From MGIIb-P sp963934015 (GTDB lineage Archaea; Thermoplasmatota; Poseidoniia; Poseidoniales; Thalassarchaeaceae), in the NCBI GenBank assembly GCA_963934015.1, contig CAWVWT010000024.1:1-33685 (forward strand): a DNA stretch of 33,685 bases, written 5' to 3'. The translations under genes were made by a program, and so were the position numbers. Each line of letters starts with the position of its first letter. Position 1 is the first letter of the stretch. The notes under the pieces were generated by a model that had not been told where the DNA came from, made no database searches, and saw only the letters and a program-made list of their open reading frames with translations. Positions 1-8,244 of the stretch are shown here, one piece after another.

Positions 1-1
1 G

Positions 2-1498
2 AGTTGGAATCCAAGGCGGACGATGAAAATCGCAGGGGAATTGTACAATGCAGGCCACATCACCTACATGCGGACAGACTCAACCCGGACCAATGCGGGG
101 GCACGTGAAGATGTCAAATCACATATCCGCGAAACTTGGGGTGAAGATCACCTCGGTGAGGGTGTATTGGGACCCGATGCAAAATCAGATGCATCCAATG
201 TTCAAGATGCTCACGAGGCGATTCGTCCAACACTTCCGAAAAGTGCCTCACCCGCTGACCTTAGCCCTGAACAAGCGCGCCTCTATCGACTCATTTGGGC
301 CCGGTTTGCTGGAAGTCAGATGAATCCAAGTCGCTATGAGCGATTTTCGATGACAGCTGAAGCTGCTGGATTCAAACGCCCATTTGCGGGCACCGCATCA
401 TGGCGCGTCCATCGTGGTTGGGAAGCTGCATTTGAGGGAATACGGCAAGAACCCGCAACCACTCCTCCCTCATTTGATGCAAGTACTGGCACAGCCCTTA
501 CCCTTGATTCTGCAAAAGAAGATGGTGAAAACCCATGCCTTCGTGAAGATGAAACAAAACCTCCATCGCGTTACAAGCAGCATTCATTGGTTCAGCAAAT
601 GAAGAAGGAAGGTATTGGCCGCCCTTCAACCTATGCGGCAACAATTGGGAAATTACTGACTCGCAAGTATGTGGTCGAAGAAAATAATTCTCTACAACCT
701 TCGACGGAAGGGCGAACACTTTGGCTTGACGTTGCACCATTCTACGATCGCAGCAGTCATGGAATAGAAGGACACTTGTTTGGAACTAACTTCACATCCG
801 AAATGGAAGCAAATTTGGATGCGATTGAAGCGGGAAGATCTTCAGCCCCCCAGGAATGGCATACATTTGCTGAACACTTCCAATCATTGCATTTGGCAGC
901 ACTAGCGAAAAAGAAATTGACACCCACACCCAAACAACTCGCCTACTATGAAAGACTCACTCAGAATTTATCTGCTGAACAAATCACCACATACTCTAGT
1001 GGCAAGACACCCGAAGAAATGACTGGGACTGAGATTCGTGGGATCCTCGATGTGATTACCAAGGCACATCCTGCCGAAACACTACCGGCGAGCGAAAAGC
1101 AAACCAGTTGGATTGTAGCGTTGGCTCAAAGTGTGGAGTTGCCTGAGGCAGATGCTTGTGCATTGGTTGAGGTAAGCAGTTTCAAGGAATTGACGGGTGG
1201 TCGAAAAGGAACAGCCAGTAAATTAATTGAACAACTCCAAGTATTAGCCAAAGATATACCTAGAGAGCCATCAGAGAAACAAGTGAATTGGATTAAGACC
1301 CTCATGGCAAGGGCTGAATTGAATGAATCAGAAGCCTGTGCCTTGGTTGATGCGGCTGGATTTACAGATTTACAAGGTGGACAAGGTGGTACTGCTAGCA
1401 AATTGATTACGATTCTGAAGAAACGAACCGGTGGTTCTGGGAAAAAACGTAAATCAAAGAAGAAGACTCCCAAAGGAAAGGAATCAAAGAAGTCTTGA
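2..1498 (+). CDS. topA: DNA topoisomerase I (type IA), C-terminal part; 5' end outside window
   Basis: Type IA topoisomerases relax negative supercoils by cutting one strand through a 5'-phosphotyrosine. The frame is open to the window edge, so the TOPRIM domain and true start lie upstream. Residues below are numbered from the in-frame ATG at 23. GHITYMRTDST (11-21) carries the catalytic tyrosine (Y15); ITYMRTDS is the bacterial TopA form rather than the TYPRTDS form of topoisomerase III. Other family landmarks are DAHEAIRPT (about 62-70), EGIGRPSTYA (196-205) and FTSEMEANLDAIEAG (257-271). The usual C-terminal Cys4 zinc fingers are absent. In their place are three related modules of about 50-60 residues, starting near PTPKQLAYYERL (301), SEKQTSWIVAL (357) and SEKQVNWIKTL (417), then a Lys-rich tail from about 467. 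The next gene starts 46 bp downstream on the same strand. The enzyme identity is secure; the role of the tail modules is unknown. Confidence 0.93.
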   Translation, partial: SWNPRRTMKIAGELYNAGHITYMRTDSTRTNAGAREDVKSHIRETWGEDHLGEGVLGPDAKSDASNVQDAHEAIRPTLPKSASPADLSPEQARLYRLIWARFAGSQMNPSRYERFSMTAEAAGFKRPFAGTASWRVHRGWEAAFEGIRQEPATTPPSFDASTGTALTLDSAKEDGENPCLREDETKPPSRYKQHSLVQQMKKEGIGRPSTYAATIGKLLTRKYVVEENNSLQPSTEGRTLWLDVAPFYDRSSHGIEGHLFGTNFTSEMEANLDAIEAGRSSAPQEWHTFAEHFQSLHLAALAKKKLTPTPKQLAYYERLTQNLSAEQITTYSSGKTPEEMTGTEIRGILDVITKAHPAETLPASEKQTSWIVALAQSVELPEADACALVEVSSFKELTGGRKGTASKLIEQLQVLAKDIPREPSEKQVNWIKTLMARAELNESEACALVDAAGFTDLQGGQGGTASKLITILKKRTGGSGKKRKSKKKTPKGKESKKS

Positions 1499-1544
1499 TT
1501 GCGAAGGGCGAATCCTGATAGGTCACCTACGGTGGCTTATCGAC

Positions 1545-2753
1545 ATGACCAGCCATGATTACGATGTAATCATCGTGGGCGCGGGGCCGGTTGGTGGCCA
1601 CCTCGGGCGTATCTTATCCGAAAATGGGTTGCATGTTCTGATTCTTGAAGAGCATCGCGAAATTGGGAAACCATTCCAGTGCGCAGGCCTTGTAACCCCT
1701 GCGGCCATGAATCGGGTGGACTTGCATCACACGATTTTGTCCGATGTGTGGGGTGCACGAATTCACAGTCCTGGCGGACGCCCAGTCGAAATTGGGCAAC
1801 CATCGATTATTCGCACACATGTGGTTTGTCGCAAACTGTTTGATGAGGGCTGCGTCCGACAAGCCATTGAAGCGGGTGCAACCCTTTGGGTTGATTCTAA
1901 GCCGACAGATGCTGTTGTAGATGCCACTGGAATCTCAGTTACCATCGATCGAGAAGGGCATTTGCAGACTCTTCGTGCCAAACTACTGTGCGGTGCAGAC
2001 GGAGTCCATTCGTGGACCCGACGGCATTTTCGATTTGGCCGTCCAAAGGAATTCATGATTGGATTCCAAGCAGAAGTATCGGGGTATGAAGGGATACCTG
2101 GTCGATTAGAAATGTTCTCCGGCGAAGATATTGCACCAGGGCTTTTTGCATGGGCTATCCCCAACGGGGAAACACACCGAATTGGTGTTTGGGTCCATCC
2201 TGAACGGTTGGCAGGCCGATCTTGTGAAATGCTCTATGATACCTTACTAAAACATCCACTTTGGAGTGATAGATTTGCCAACATCCATGAAACTGCCCGG
2301 TTCTGTGGTCCACTGGCCTGTGGTTTGTTGAAACGAATTTTCAAAGAACGTGTGTTGTTGTTTGGAGATGCTGCGGGACTATGCAAGCCAACGACTGGCG
2401 GCGGCATTGGCCCTGGTTTCGACCAAGTTCACTACCTAGCACCCAATCTTGTCAAAGCAATTTTGGCGGACAATTTGAGTGAATCTCAACTCAAGCGTGT
2501 TTGCAAGCCGATGGAGAAGGTTCGAAAAGAGCAAGAACGTGCCCGGATATTGCGTGATTTGTTCGTCTCATCATGCGATGATGAAGAACTTGAAGCCACT
2601 TTCAAAATATTTGCACGCGACGATGTCGTATCTCTGATTAATGAAGTCGGTGACATCGAAAAACCAGTGCCATTGGGAATTCGTTTACTCAAAGACATTC
2701 CTGAGTTTAGACGCATGGCAGTTCGGGCAACATGGGCTTTGTTAACGGGATGA
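1545..2753 (+). CDS. Geranylgeranyl reductase family FAD-dependent oxidoreductase
   Basis: This 402-residue flavoprotein belongs to the geranylgeranyl reductase group, which in archaea saturates the isoprenoid chains of membrane lipids using FAD. An N-terminal dinucleotide-binding fold is visible (VIIVGAGPVGG near residue 8), followed by PFQCAGLVTP, the family's conserved Cys-containing P-x-x-C-x-G loop. The second FAD motif is LLFGDAAGLCKPTTGGGIGP. I chose ATG 1545 because the flavin fold begins a few residues later. An upstream in-frame ATG at 1431 would add 38 basic, unfamily-like residues overlapping topA. GGTGG lies about 10 nt before 1545. The next gene follows after 9 bp, so the two are probably co-transcribed. 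The substrate cannot be read from sequence; a quinone-linked dehydrogenase of the FixC type is the main alternative. Confidence 0.85.
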   Translation: MTSHDYDVIIVGAGPVGGHLGRILSENGLHVLILEEHREIGKPFQCAGLVTPAAMNRVDLHHTILSDVWGARIHSPGGRPVEIGQPSIIRTHVVCRKLFDEGCVRQAIEAGATLWVDSKPTDAVVDATGISVTIDREGHLQTLRAKLLCGADGVHSWTRRHFRFGRPKEFMIGFQAEVSGYEGIPGRLEMFSGEDIAPGLFAWAIPNGETHRIGVWVHPERLAGRSCEMLYDTLLKHPLWSDRFANIHETARFCGPLACGLLKRIFKERVLLFGDAAGLCKPTTGGGIGPGFDQVHYLAPNLVKAILADNLSESQLKRVCKPMEKVRKEQERARILRDLFVSSCDDEELEATFKIFARDDVVSLINEVGDIEKPVPLGIRLLKDIPEFRRMAVRATWALLTG

Positions 2754-2762
2754 GGTGCTATC

Positions 2763-3887
2763 ATGAATGATGATGATTCAGGTCATGCAGTTGAAATCAA
2801 ACTCCGCTGGCCACCGTTTGATCCGAATACAGTCCTTGCCTCAGAACTACCTGTGGCGCATGAATATTTTCGACTTACAGAGGATACAGAAACGCCATGT
2901 GCAGTGCAGATTGGTGATAAATCTGGGTTTCATACCCATCGTAATATTCGGCATTTATCATCAGGGCTATCTGATTGTAGAGATTGGGTCACCCTATCTG
3001 ATCGAATACCGGGTCGGGTCGAACGCGAGCGAAAGGGTTGGTTTCTTTCACCAAGTAAAATGCACCGGAAATCCCGCCGTTTGATTCCATTTGCAGTGAT
3101 TGGAATCATTGCATCTTTGGCGGTGCATGCCTTTGAACCTGCACTCGTAAATTGGGGTTGGGTCGAGGGATCTTTTGCAGGAAGCGTTCGCGTGGGTTTG
3201 CTCGATTATCCAGTCCTCTTGCTCCTCTTTATGCCTATATTCTTTATTCCAATTATGATGCGATTGTTAGCCAGTGTATGGGATTTCAGACGAACGAGAA
3301 AATTCCGTACGGATTTACCCTTAAATCCAACGATTATTATGGGAAATGATGATTGTACATCTGATGAAATTACAGCACAAATTGGGTTCAATGAAATACG
3401 TGATGATTGGGTTTCTGCTCAGGCCAGAATCCATGTTGGGTTATTGAATCCAAGGCGACCCATGCTACTCCATGCATTGGGCCGCAAGGAGGGGCAGCAA
3501 AACCCACCTGGGATTTCTACACCATTGACAATTCGACAGTATGCAAATTCTGAATTGGGAACTGGGTTTGGCGAATCTACTCCACTTGAAGGCCCAGATA
3601 CCAAGCGTCTTTTCCTTTCACCACTACCGGTTCAACGTAGCGGCATCCCTTCTACAATTTCTCTTCAAGGGGGCACAGTTTCCCTTTCGTTGCCTGCTGG
3701 TGATTGGCCTGGAAGTGAGTATCACCCACTCTTCGCCACCCACTGGGAGCTCATTATTCGCGTTGAAAGAAAACAGAATACACCCTTAATTTATGTCAAC
3801 CCTCTCCTCATGAAACACGATGGTCGAGCATGTCATATTGCACAAATGCCCACTCAATCAGGGCGTAGCGAAATGGCGGACAGTTGA
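2763..3887 (+). CDS. Unknown membrane protein with two transmembrane helices
   Basis: I do not recognise this 374-residue protein. It has a polar N-terminal part (1-105), two hydrophobic helices (about 107-123 and 148-172) separated by a short segment, then an approximately 200-residue polar, beta-rich C-terminal domain (about 190-345) with no motif I can name. There is no signal peptide, so both ends probably face the same side of the membrane. GAGGTG stands about 7 nt before the ATG and overlaps the stop of the flavoprotein gene 9 bp upstream, which supports this start and co-transcription. The next gene, a lipoprotein with a PNGase F-like domain, begins 25 bp downstream. A role in envelope or surface-protein biology is only a guess from position. 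Confidence 0.75.
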   Translation: MNDDDSGHAVEIKLRWPPFDPNTVLASELPVAHEYFRLTEDTETPCAVQIGDKSGFHTHRNIRHLSSGLSDCRDWVTLSDRIPGRVERERKGWFLSPSKMHRKSRRLIPFAVIGIIASLAVHAFEPALVNWGWVEGSFAGSVRVGLLDYPVLLLLFMPIFFIPIMMRLLASVWDFRRTRKFRTDLPLNPTIIMGNDDCTSDEITAQIGFNEIRDDWVSAQARIHVGLLNPRRPMLLHALGRKEGQQNPPGISTPLTIRQYANSELGTGFGESTPLEGPDTKRLFLSPLPVQRSGIPSTISLQGGTVSLSLPAGDWPGSEYHPLFATHWELIIRVERKQNTPLIYVNPLLMKHDGRACHIAQMPTQSGRSEMADS

Positions 3888-3912
3888 TGTTGTGTATCAG
3901 CCTCGCAAGACC

Positions 3913-6900
3913 ATGAGGCGAAGTTGGCTCGCACTTATTCTCACTACTCTGATGCTTTCATCTGGGTGTCTCGGGATATTGGGTGGTGAGGATTCGTCAG
4001 ATTCCGATGTGGAAGATTTGGGTCTTCCACCTGCGCTTTCTGTGAACGAAAAAGGTCCATTTACACATGATGAAAATGTCATAATCAGTGGTGATTTTGA
4101 TGATGAAAATACGATCTCTGTTGTGGTAGAAGGGACAATGGCAAATGGCGCTATATTACGCCAAGGTGTCACCGATTCAACCTCATTTACACTTGACTTT
4201 GGTGTATTGCCTTCGGGGTCACACAGTGTCATAATTACAGCCATCGACGAAAACGGTCTTACAGATGTATCCATATTATCCATCACCGTTCAGGACCCTC
4301 CTGAAGATCCGGTGACAATCTCTGCCTTCCCACCCGTGCTGTATGTGGAAGGTGGTGAATCTACAATTGCAAGGGCGAAAATTGTTCATTCGGCGTTAAA
4401 CACCTGTTCAGGAATCTGGGTGGATGAACTTGAACGTGTTCAACCCGTTTCCATTTCGGGAGAATACGCCGCAGTTTCATTGAGTGAAGTTGATTCGTCA
4501 TTCAATGGAACATTCACAATCTCATGTGGGGCATTAGAAATTTCAACCGACAGTATATCTGTATACATATTCGTATTCACTGAAGAAAATCCAGATCTTG
4601 ATGGTGATGGGATACCCGACGATGCAGACCGTTGTGTAGAGAGCAGTGTTGCGTTCACCTCTGGCCCTAACACTGACATTGATGGTGATGGCTGTCACGA
4701 TATATCAGAGGATACAGATGATGATGATGATGGCCGTCTAGATACCTCAGATCGGTGCGCCAGAGGGCTCATTGGTTGGGATTCATTCAATTCGAGTTTA
4801 GATCACGACTCCGATGGTTGTCAGGATACCTCAGAAGACGACGATGATGATGATGATACAATAACCGACCCATTCGACAATTGCCCCCTTGGTACACCTG
4901 GGTGGCAATCTACGGGTGCATCAGACTATGATCGCGATGGTTGCCGAGATACTGTCGATGATTTAGACGATGATAATGACGGTACTCCCGATACTATTGA
5001 TTCCTGCCCCTATGGTGTCATCGGCTGGCTTCAAACCACGGAAAATGACTACGATATGGACGGCTGTCGCGATATGGATGAAGATGGCGACGATGATTCA
5101 GATGGTGTTATTGACTTTGATGACCAGTGTGCCCGGACCCAACTCGGAGCTGCTGTCAATATCTACGGATGCGCATCCTACGAGTGGGATGGCGATAGTG
5201 ATGGGGTCATGGATGATACCGATCAATGCACAGGAACACCCGTAGGTCTAGATGTGAATGAAGTGGGTTGTGCTGATCTCGATGGCGATGGAATTTTTGC
5301 AAATGTTGATCAGTGCCCTGATTCTGAGATCCGCTGGACATCAAACACTGATGGCTGCACTGTACTCCAAGTCCCCATCTCATGGGACACAGGACCCTAT
5401 TCGATCGAGCGTTTCGGAACTGCGGGTGATTTCACCGTCCAGACAAAATCAGGTAACTGGGTAATGTCACGCGATTGGGATGGACAGAACACATATCTGT
5501 TCATCTTCAACCAAGATTCCAGTTCTTACATGTCAAGTCTATGGAGTCAAGACGTGGCTCGACTTTTGGACACAATGCCAGACAATAGCCATGTTTTCTT
5601 TGGTTCCTTTGATAGTGATTATCGCAATGATATCGATGCTATGAACAACCGCGTTAATTCATACCGAAACGGTTTGAACGATGCGGACAAAGCATGGGTT
5701 GATTCGCACATTCACTACATTGACCAACAAGGAGGTGCTATCGGTGGCTCTCTCGGCAGTGTCATCAGCGACTGGAGTACGTATTATTACGGAATCGATC
5801 GATTCCAGCAATGGCGTGAAATCGGCTCTCTGTACAATTGGGCAGGAACGCATGGAGTCCAGTATCGTTTTGATTACATCGGCAAGATGCCGTTGCAGTT
5901 CAACGCTGAATTCCCAACCGAGATGCGGCGACATGACCCGGGTGTGACAGTTGTAGACATCATGGTGGGGCAACGGCACAGCGGTGGGTGGAGTGGGGGA
6001 CATTCCTCACTGGCTAATGGCTCATTCCCAAACGCCTCAGAGATGGAGGGATACAACACGATGGAACTCTACATGCATCATGGTTGTAGCGAGCATCGAG
6101 ACCGATATCAGAAGACTGACGGATCCTATGGGGGATGCCATGAGTGGGATTACAGCCAATATATGCAAATCTGCGATGAGGTTGGAAATTCATCTTCGTG
6201 TAGTACTGAATTCGGTTATTGGATCACGACATATGGGCGTGAAGGCCGTTGGTTGACCGATATATCCGCTCGCCTATTTGAGTTGACAGAAGGAGGTGAC
6301 CACATGTTCCGTTATCGTGGCGCCAATGGTGGTTGGCTCAATGTCAGTGTCTATCTTTCTAATTGGGATGACAATGGGTTACGTCCAACTGGAGGGGAAT
6401 TGGCATTCAATGGGGGTTCATTCCGTGGAGAATACAATAACGAATCACAATACAAACGAGTACATGATTTACAAATACCTGACGGTACGGAAAAGGTTGA
6501 GATTTATGCAGTCATTACTGGACATGGATTCGGAAAGGATGACGCCAATTGTGCTGAATTCTGCAATCATGAACATCGTTACAGTATGAATGGCTATGTC
6601 ACTCAGGAAGACCACGCGATGGCAGGTAACGGTACCGTTGGAAGTGACAATGAAGGTTGCGCGAAAGAGATGCATAATGGTGCACTGACCAATCAATTAG
6701 GGTCCTGGCCATATGGTCGAGCCGGATGGTGTGCTGGACAAGATGTCAAACCATGGACGTATGATATCAGTCAATGGATTGATTTGTCAAGCAATCAAAA
6801 CAGTCTATTTTACCAGGGCCTGTATAATGGCCAAAATTATGTCCCGCAAAATGAGCAATCTGGAGCCAATCAGAATATCCATGCAAATATTTGGGTTGTA

Positions 6901-7041
6901 TACTACACCAACATCAGTGCAAATACCAGTGCCCAAACGGACAATTCACCTGGGCCTTCACCGTTAACAAATGACGATAACAATCCACAATTGGTTGTTG
7001 AAATCGCAAGAGAAGAGGAATGTGCAACCGAAGACGAATGA
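3913..7041 (+). CDS. Secreted lipoprotein with TSP3 calcium-binding repeats and a C-terminal PNGase F-like domain
   Basis: This predicted surface protein has 1042 residues. Its N-terminus is a hydrophobic signal ending LSSGC (Cys19), a slightly degenerate lipobox. I chose ATG 3913 because the signal peptide starts there; longer frames add 31 charged residues. An Ig-like region (about 40-128) is followed by a second beta region with a Cys pair (about 130-225). TSP3-type repeats run from about 228 to 482, with Asp-rich calcium loops and a recurring unit of about 45 residues in the pattern DxC..G..GW....DxDxDGCxD. Residues about 485-690 form an uncharacterised region starting at GDFTVQTKSGNWV. 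From about 740 the sequence matches the PNGase F (N-glycanase) fold: ITTYGREGRWLTDIS (771-785), ITGHGFGKDDANCAEFCNHE (868-887) and GSWPYGRAGWC (930-940). Characterised PNGase F removes N-glycans from Asn. Asp783 and Glu882 are candidate catalytic positions by analogy. Activity and substrate are inferred. Confidence 0.82.
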   Translation: MRRSWLALILTTLMLSSGCLGILGGEDSSDSDVEDLGLPPALSVNEKGPFTHDENVIISGDFDDENTISVVVEGTMANGAILRQGVTDSTSFTLDFGVLPSGSHSVIITAIDENGLTDVSILSITVQDPPEDPVTISAFPPVLYVEGGESTIARAKIVHSALNTCSGIWVDELERVQPVSISGEYAAVSLSEVDSSFNGTFTISCGALEISTDSISVYIFVFTEENPDLDGDGIPDDADRCVESSVAFTSGPNTDIDGDGCHDISEDTDDDDDGRLDTSDRCARGLIGWDSFNSSLDHDSDGCQDTSEDDDDDDDTITDPFDNCPLGTPGWQSTGASDYDRDGCRDTVDDLDDDNDGTPDTIDSCPYGVIGWLQTTENDYDMDGCRDMDEDGDDDSDGVIDFDDQCARTQLGAAVNIYGCASYEWDGDSDGVMDDTDQCTGTPVGLDVNEVGCADLDGDGIFANVDQCPDSEIRWTSNTDGCTVLQVPISWDTGPYSIERFGTAGDFTVQTKSGNWVMSRDWDGQNTYLFIFNQDSSSYMSSLWSQDVARLLDTMPDNSHVFFGSFDSDYRNDIDAMNNRVNSYRNGLNDADKAWVDSHIHYIDQQGGAIGGSLGSVISDWSTYYYGIDRFQQWREIGSLYNWAGTHGVQYRFDYIGKMPLQFNAEFPTEMRRHDPGVTVVDIMVGQRHSGGWSGGHSSLANGSFPNASEMEGYNTMELYMHHGCSEHRDRYQKTDGSYGGCHEWDYSQYMQICDEVGNSSSCSTEFGYWITTYGREGRWLTDISARLFELTEGGDHMFRYRGANGGWLNVSVYLSNWDDNGLRPTGGELAFNGGSFRGEYNNESQYKRVHDLQIPDGTEKVEIYAVITGHGFGKDDANCAEFCNHEHRYSMNGYVTQEDHAMAGNGTVGSDNEGCAKEMHNGALTNQLGSWPYGRAGWCAGQDVKPWTYDISQWIDLSSNQNSLFYQGLYNGQNYVPQNEQSGANQNIHANIWVVYYTNISANTSAQTDNSPGPSPLTNDDNNPQLVVEIAREEECATEDE
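4717..4857 (+). repeat. GAT/GAC trinucleotide runs encoding poly-Asp calcium loops
   Basis: Two microsatellite-like runs lie inside the TSP3 part of the lipoprotein gene. One is five consecutive GAT codons (4717-4731); the other is GAC-GAC followed by five GAT (4837-4857). Each encodes the Asp cluster of one calcium-binding loop. Such runs are prone to in-frame slippage that changes the number of Asp residues without a frameshift. Confidence 0.7.
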
Positions 7042-7050
7042 GTACCCGAA

Positions 7051-8235
7051 CTAAGGGGTTACATTTGTCTCTGGCTGTAGTGGTGGTGGAGCCGGGAATG
7101 TTTGGGCATCAGGCGCAACATCTGGGGTTTCTAGTAAATTATAATCGGAATCACGGCGCAATGCAACGAATCCTGCTCGGCGAACAGTTTCCTGTAATTC
7201 TACTTCAAGGGCGCAGGTTTTTTCAGTTCCAGAGGCTGAAACAACATTCTCTTCCATCATTGTAGATCCAATATCATCAGCACCACCAAACAGAGCCATC
7301 TGTGCAACATCTAGGCCCATAGTCGGCCATGAACCCTGGATGTGATCGATGTTGTCAAAGAATAATCTGGATATGGCTATGTGGCGAAGGTACTCTGTGG
7401 GCCCTGTACCCAACTCGATACGATTTCGGCCCTTATTTCTCTTTCCAAATGCATTCGTTTCAAGTTGAACCGGCCATGCGACAAATGAAGTAAATCCAAT
7501 CCAACCTTTCGCGGTAGCTTGATCCTGTAAAACACGGACACGGTCCATGTGTTTGACCCGGTGTAGTGTACTTTCTCCAAATCCAATCACATTGGTTGCT
7601 GAGGTAGTTAACCCAAGCGATTGTGCTTCATGCATCACGCGAAGCCAATTATCAGCACTCCCCTTTTTCGGAGAAATATCAAGACGGACATCGTCGACAA
7701 GCATCTCAGCTCCACCACCAGGCAATCCATGCATCCCTGCAACTTTGAGTGCCTTGAGAACTTCTAGGGTTGAGAGGTTGCAGACCTCTGCAATACCTTC
7801 TATTTCGATTGGCGAAAAGCAGTCTAGCGCGATTGATGGATGCTCCTTCCGCAAGAATTGGATTAAATCAGTATACCATTCAAGTGGTAAATCCGGGTTG
7901 ACACCACCTTGCATCAATACTCGAACTCCATCCACGGCTTCGAGTTCAGAAAATCGGGCTGAAATTTGCTCATACGTTTGTGTGTATGTTTCTTCGTGAC
8001 CCGGCGGGCGATAAAACGAGCAGAATTGGCAGTTGATAGTACAGACATTTGTGTAGTTGACATTTCGGTCAATCATGTATGTCACATGGTTGCCTGGATT
8101 GACATATCGGCGTCGCTCAGAAGCCACACTTCGGAGCATATTGAAGTCTGCTCCTTCGTACAGCAGGGCAGCATCCTCAACACTCAGGCGCGGCGGTGAA
8201 GGGCCACGCTGAGACTCAAGAATCTCTTTCCACAT
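7051..8235 (-). CDS. mqnC: Cyclic dehypoxanthinyl futalosine synthase (MqnC), radical SAM
   Basis: MqnC cyclises dehypoxanthine futalosine in the futalosine route to menaquinone, using a [4Fe-4S] cluster and S-adenosylmethionine. The CX3CX2C cluster motif is at Cys65, Cys69 and Cys72 within YTNVCTINCQFCSFYR. Other family marks are VLMQGGVNPDLP, the Gly-rich LPGGGAEML, and the C-terminal stretches DHIQGSWPTMG and GSTMMEENVVSASG, which separate MqnC from the F420 enzyme CofH and from MqnE. Its 394 residues fit the family. The start is supported by GAGGGACC about 6 nt upstream, overlapping the stop of the aminopeptidase gene 9 bp before it. It ends 9 bp from the convergent lipoprotein gene. No other menaquinone genes are in the window, so the pathway must be completed elsewhere. 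CofH is the less likely alternative. Confidence 0.83.
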   Translation of the reverse strand: MWKEILESQRGPSPPRLSVEDAALLYEGADFNMLRSVASERRRYVNPGNHVTYMIDRNVNYTNVCTINCQFCSFYRPPGHEETYTQTYEQISARFSELEAVDGVRVLMQGGVNPDLPLEWYTDLIQFLRKEHPSIALDCFSPIEIEGIAEVCNLSTLEVLKALKVAGMHGLPGGGAEMLVDDVRLDISPKKGSADNWLRVMHEAQSLGLTTSATNVIGFGESTLHRVKHMDRVRVLQDQATAKGWIGFTSFVAWPVQLETNAFGKRNKGRNRIELGTGPTEYLRHIAISRLFFDNIDHIQGSWPTMGLDVAQMALFGGADDIGSTMMEENVVSASGTEKTCALEVELQETVRRAGFVALRRDSDYNLLETPDVAPDAQTFPAPPPLQPETNVTP

Positions 8236-8244
8236 TATGGTCCC

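Noticed and set aside
4590..5360. Repeats as a CRISPR-like or non-coding tandem array
   Set aside because: The repeats are protein-level TSP3 units in one open frame. The DNA between them is not uniform in the way CRISPR spacers and repeats are.
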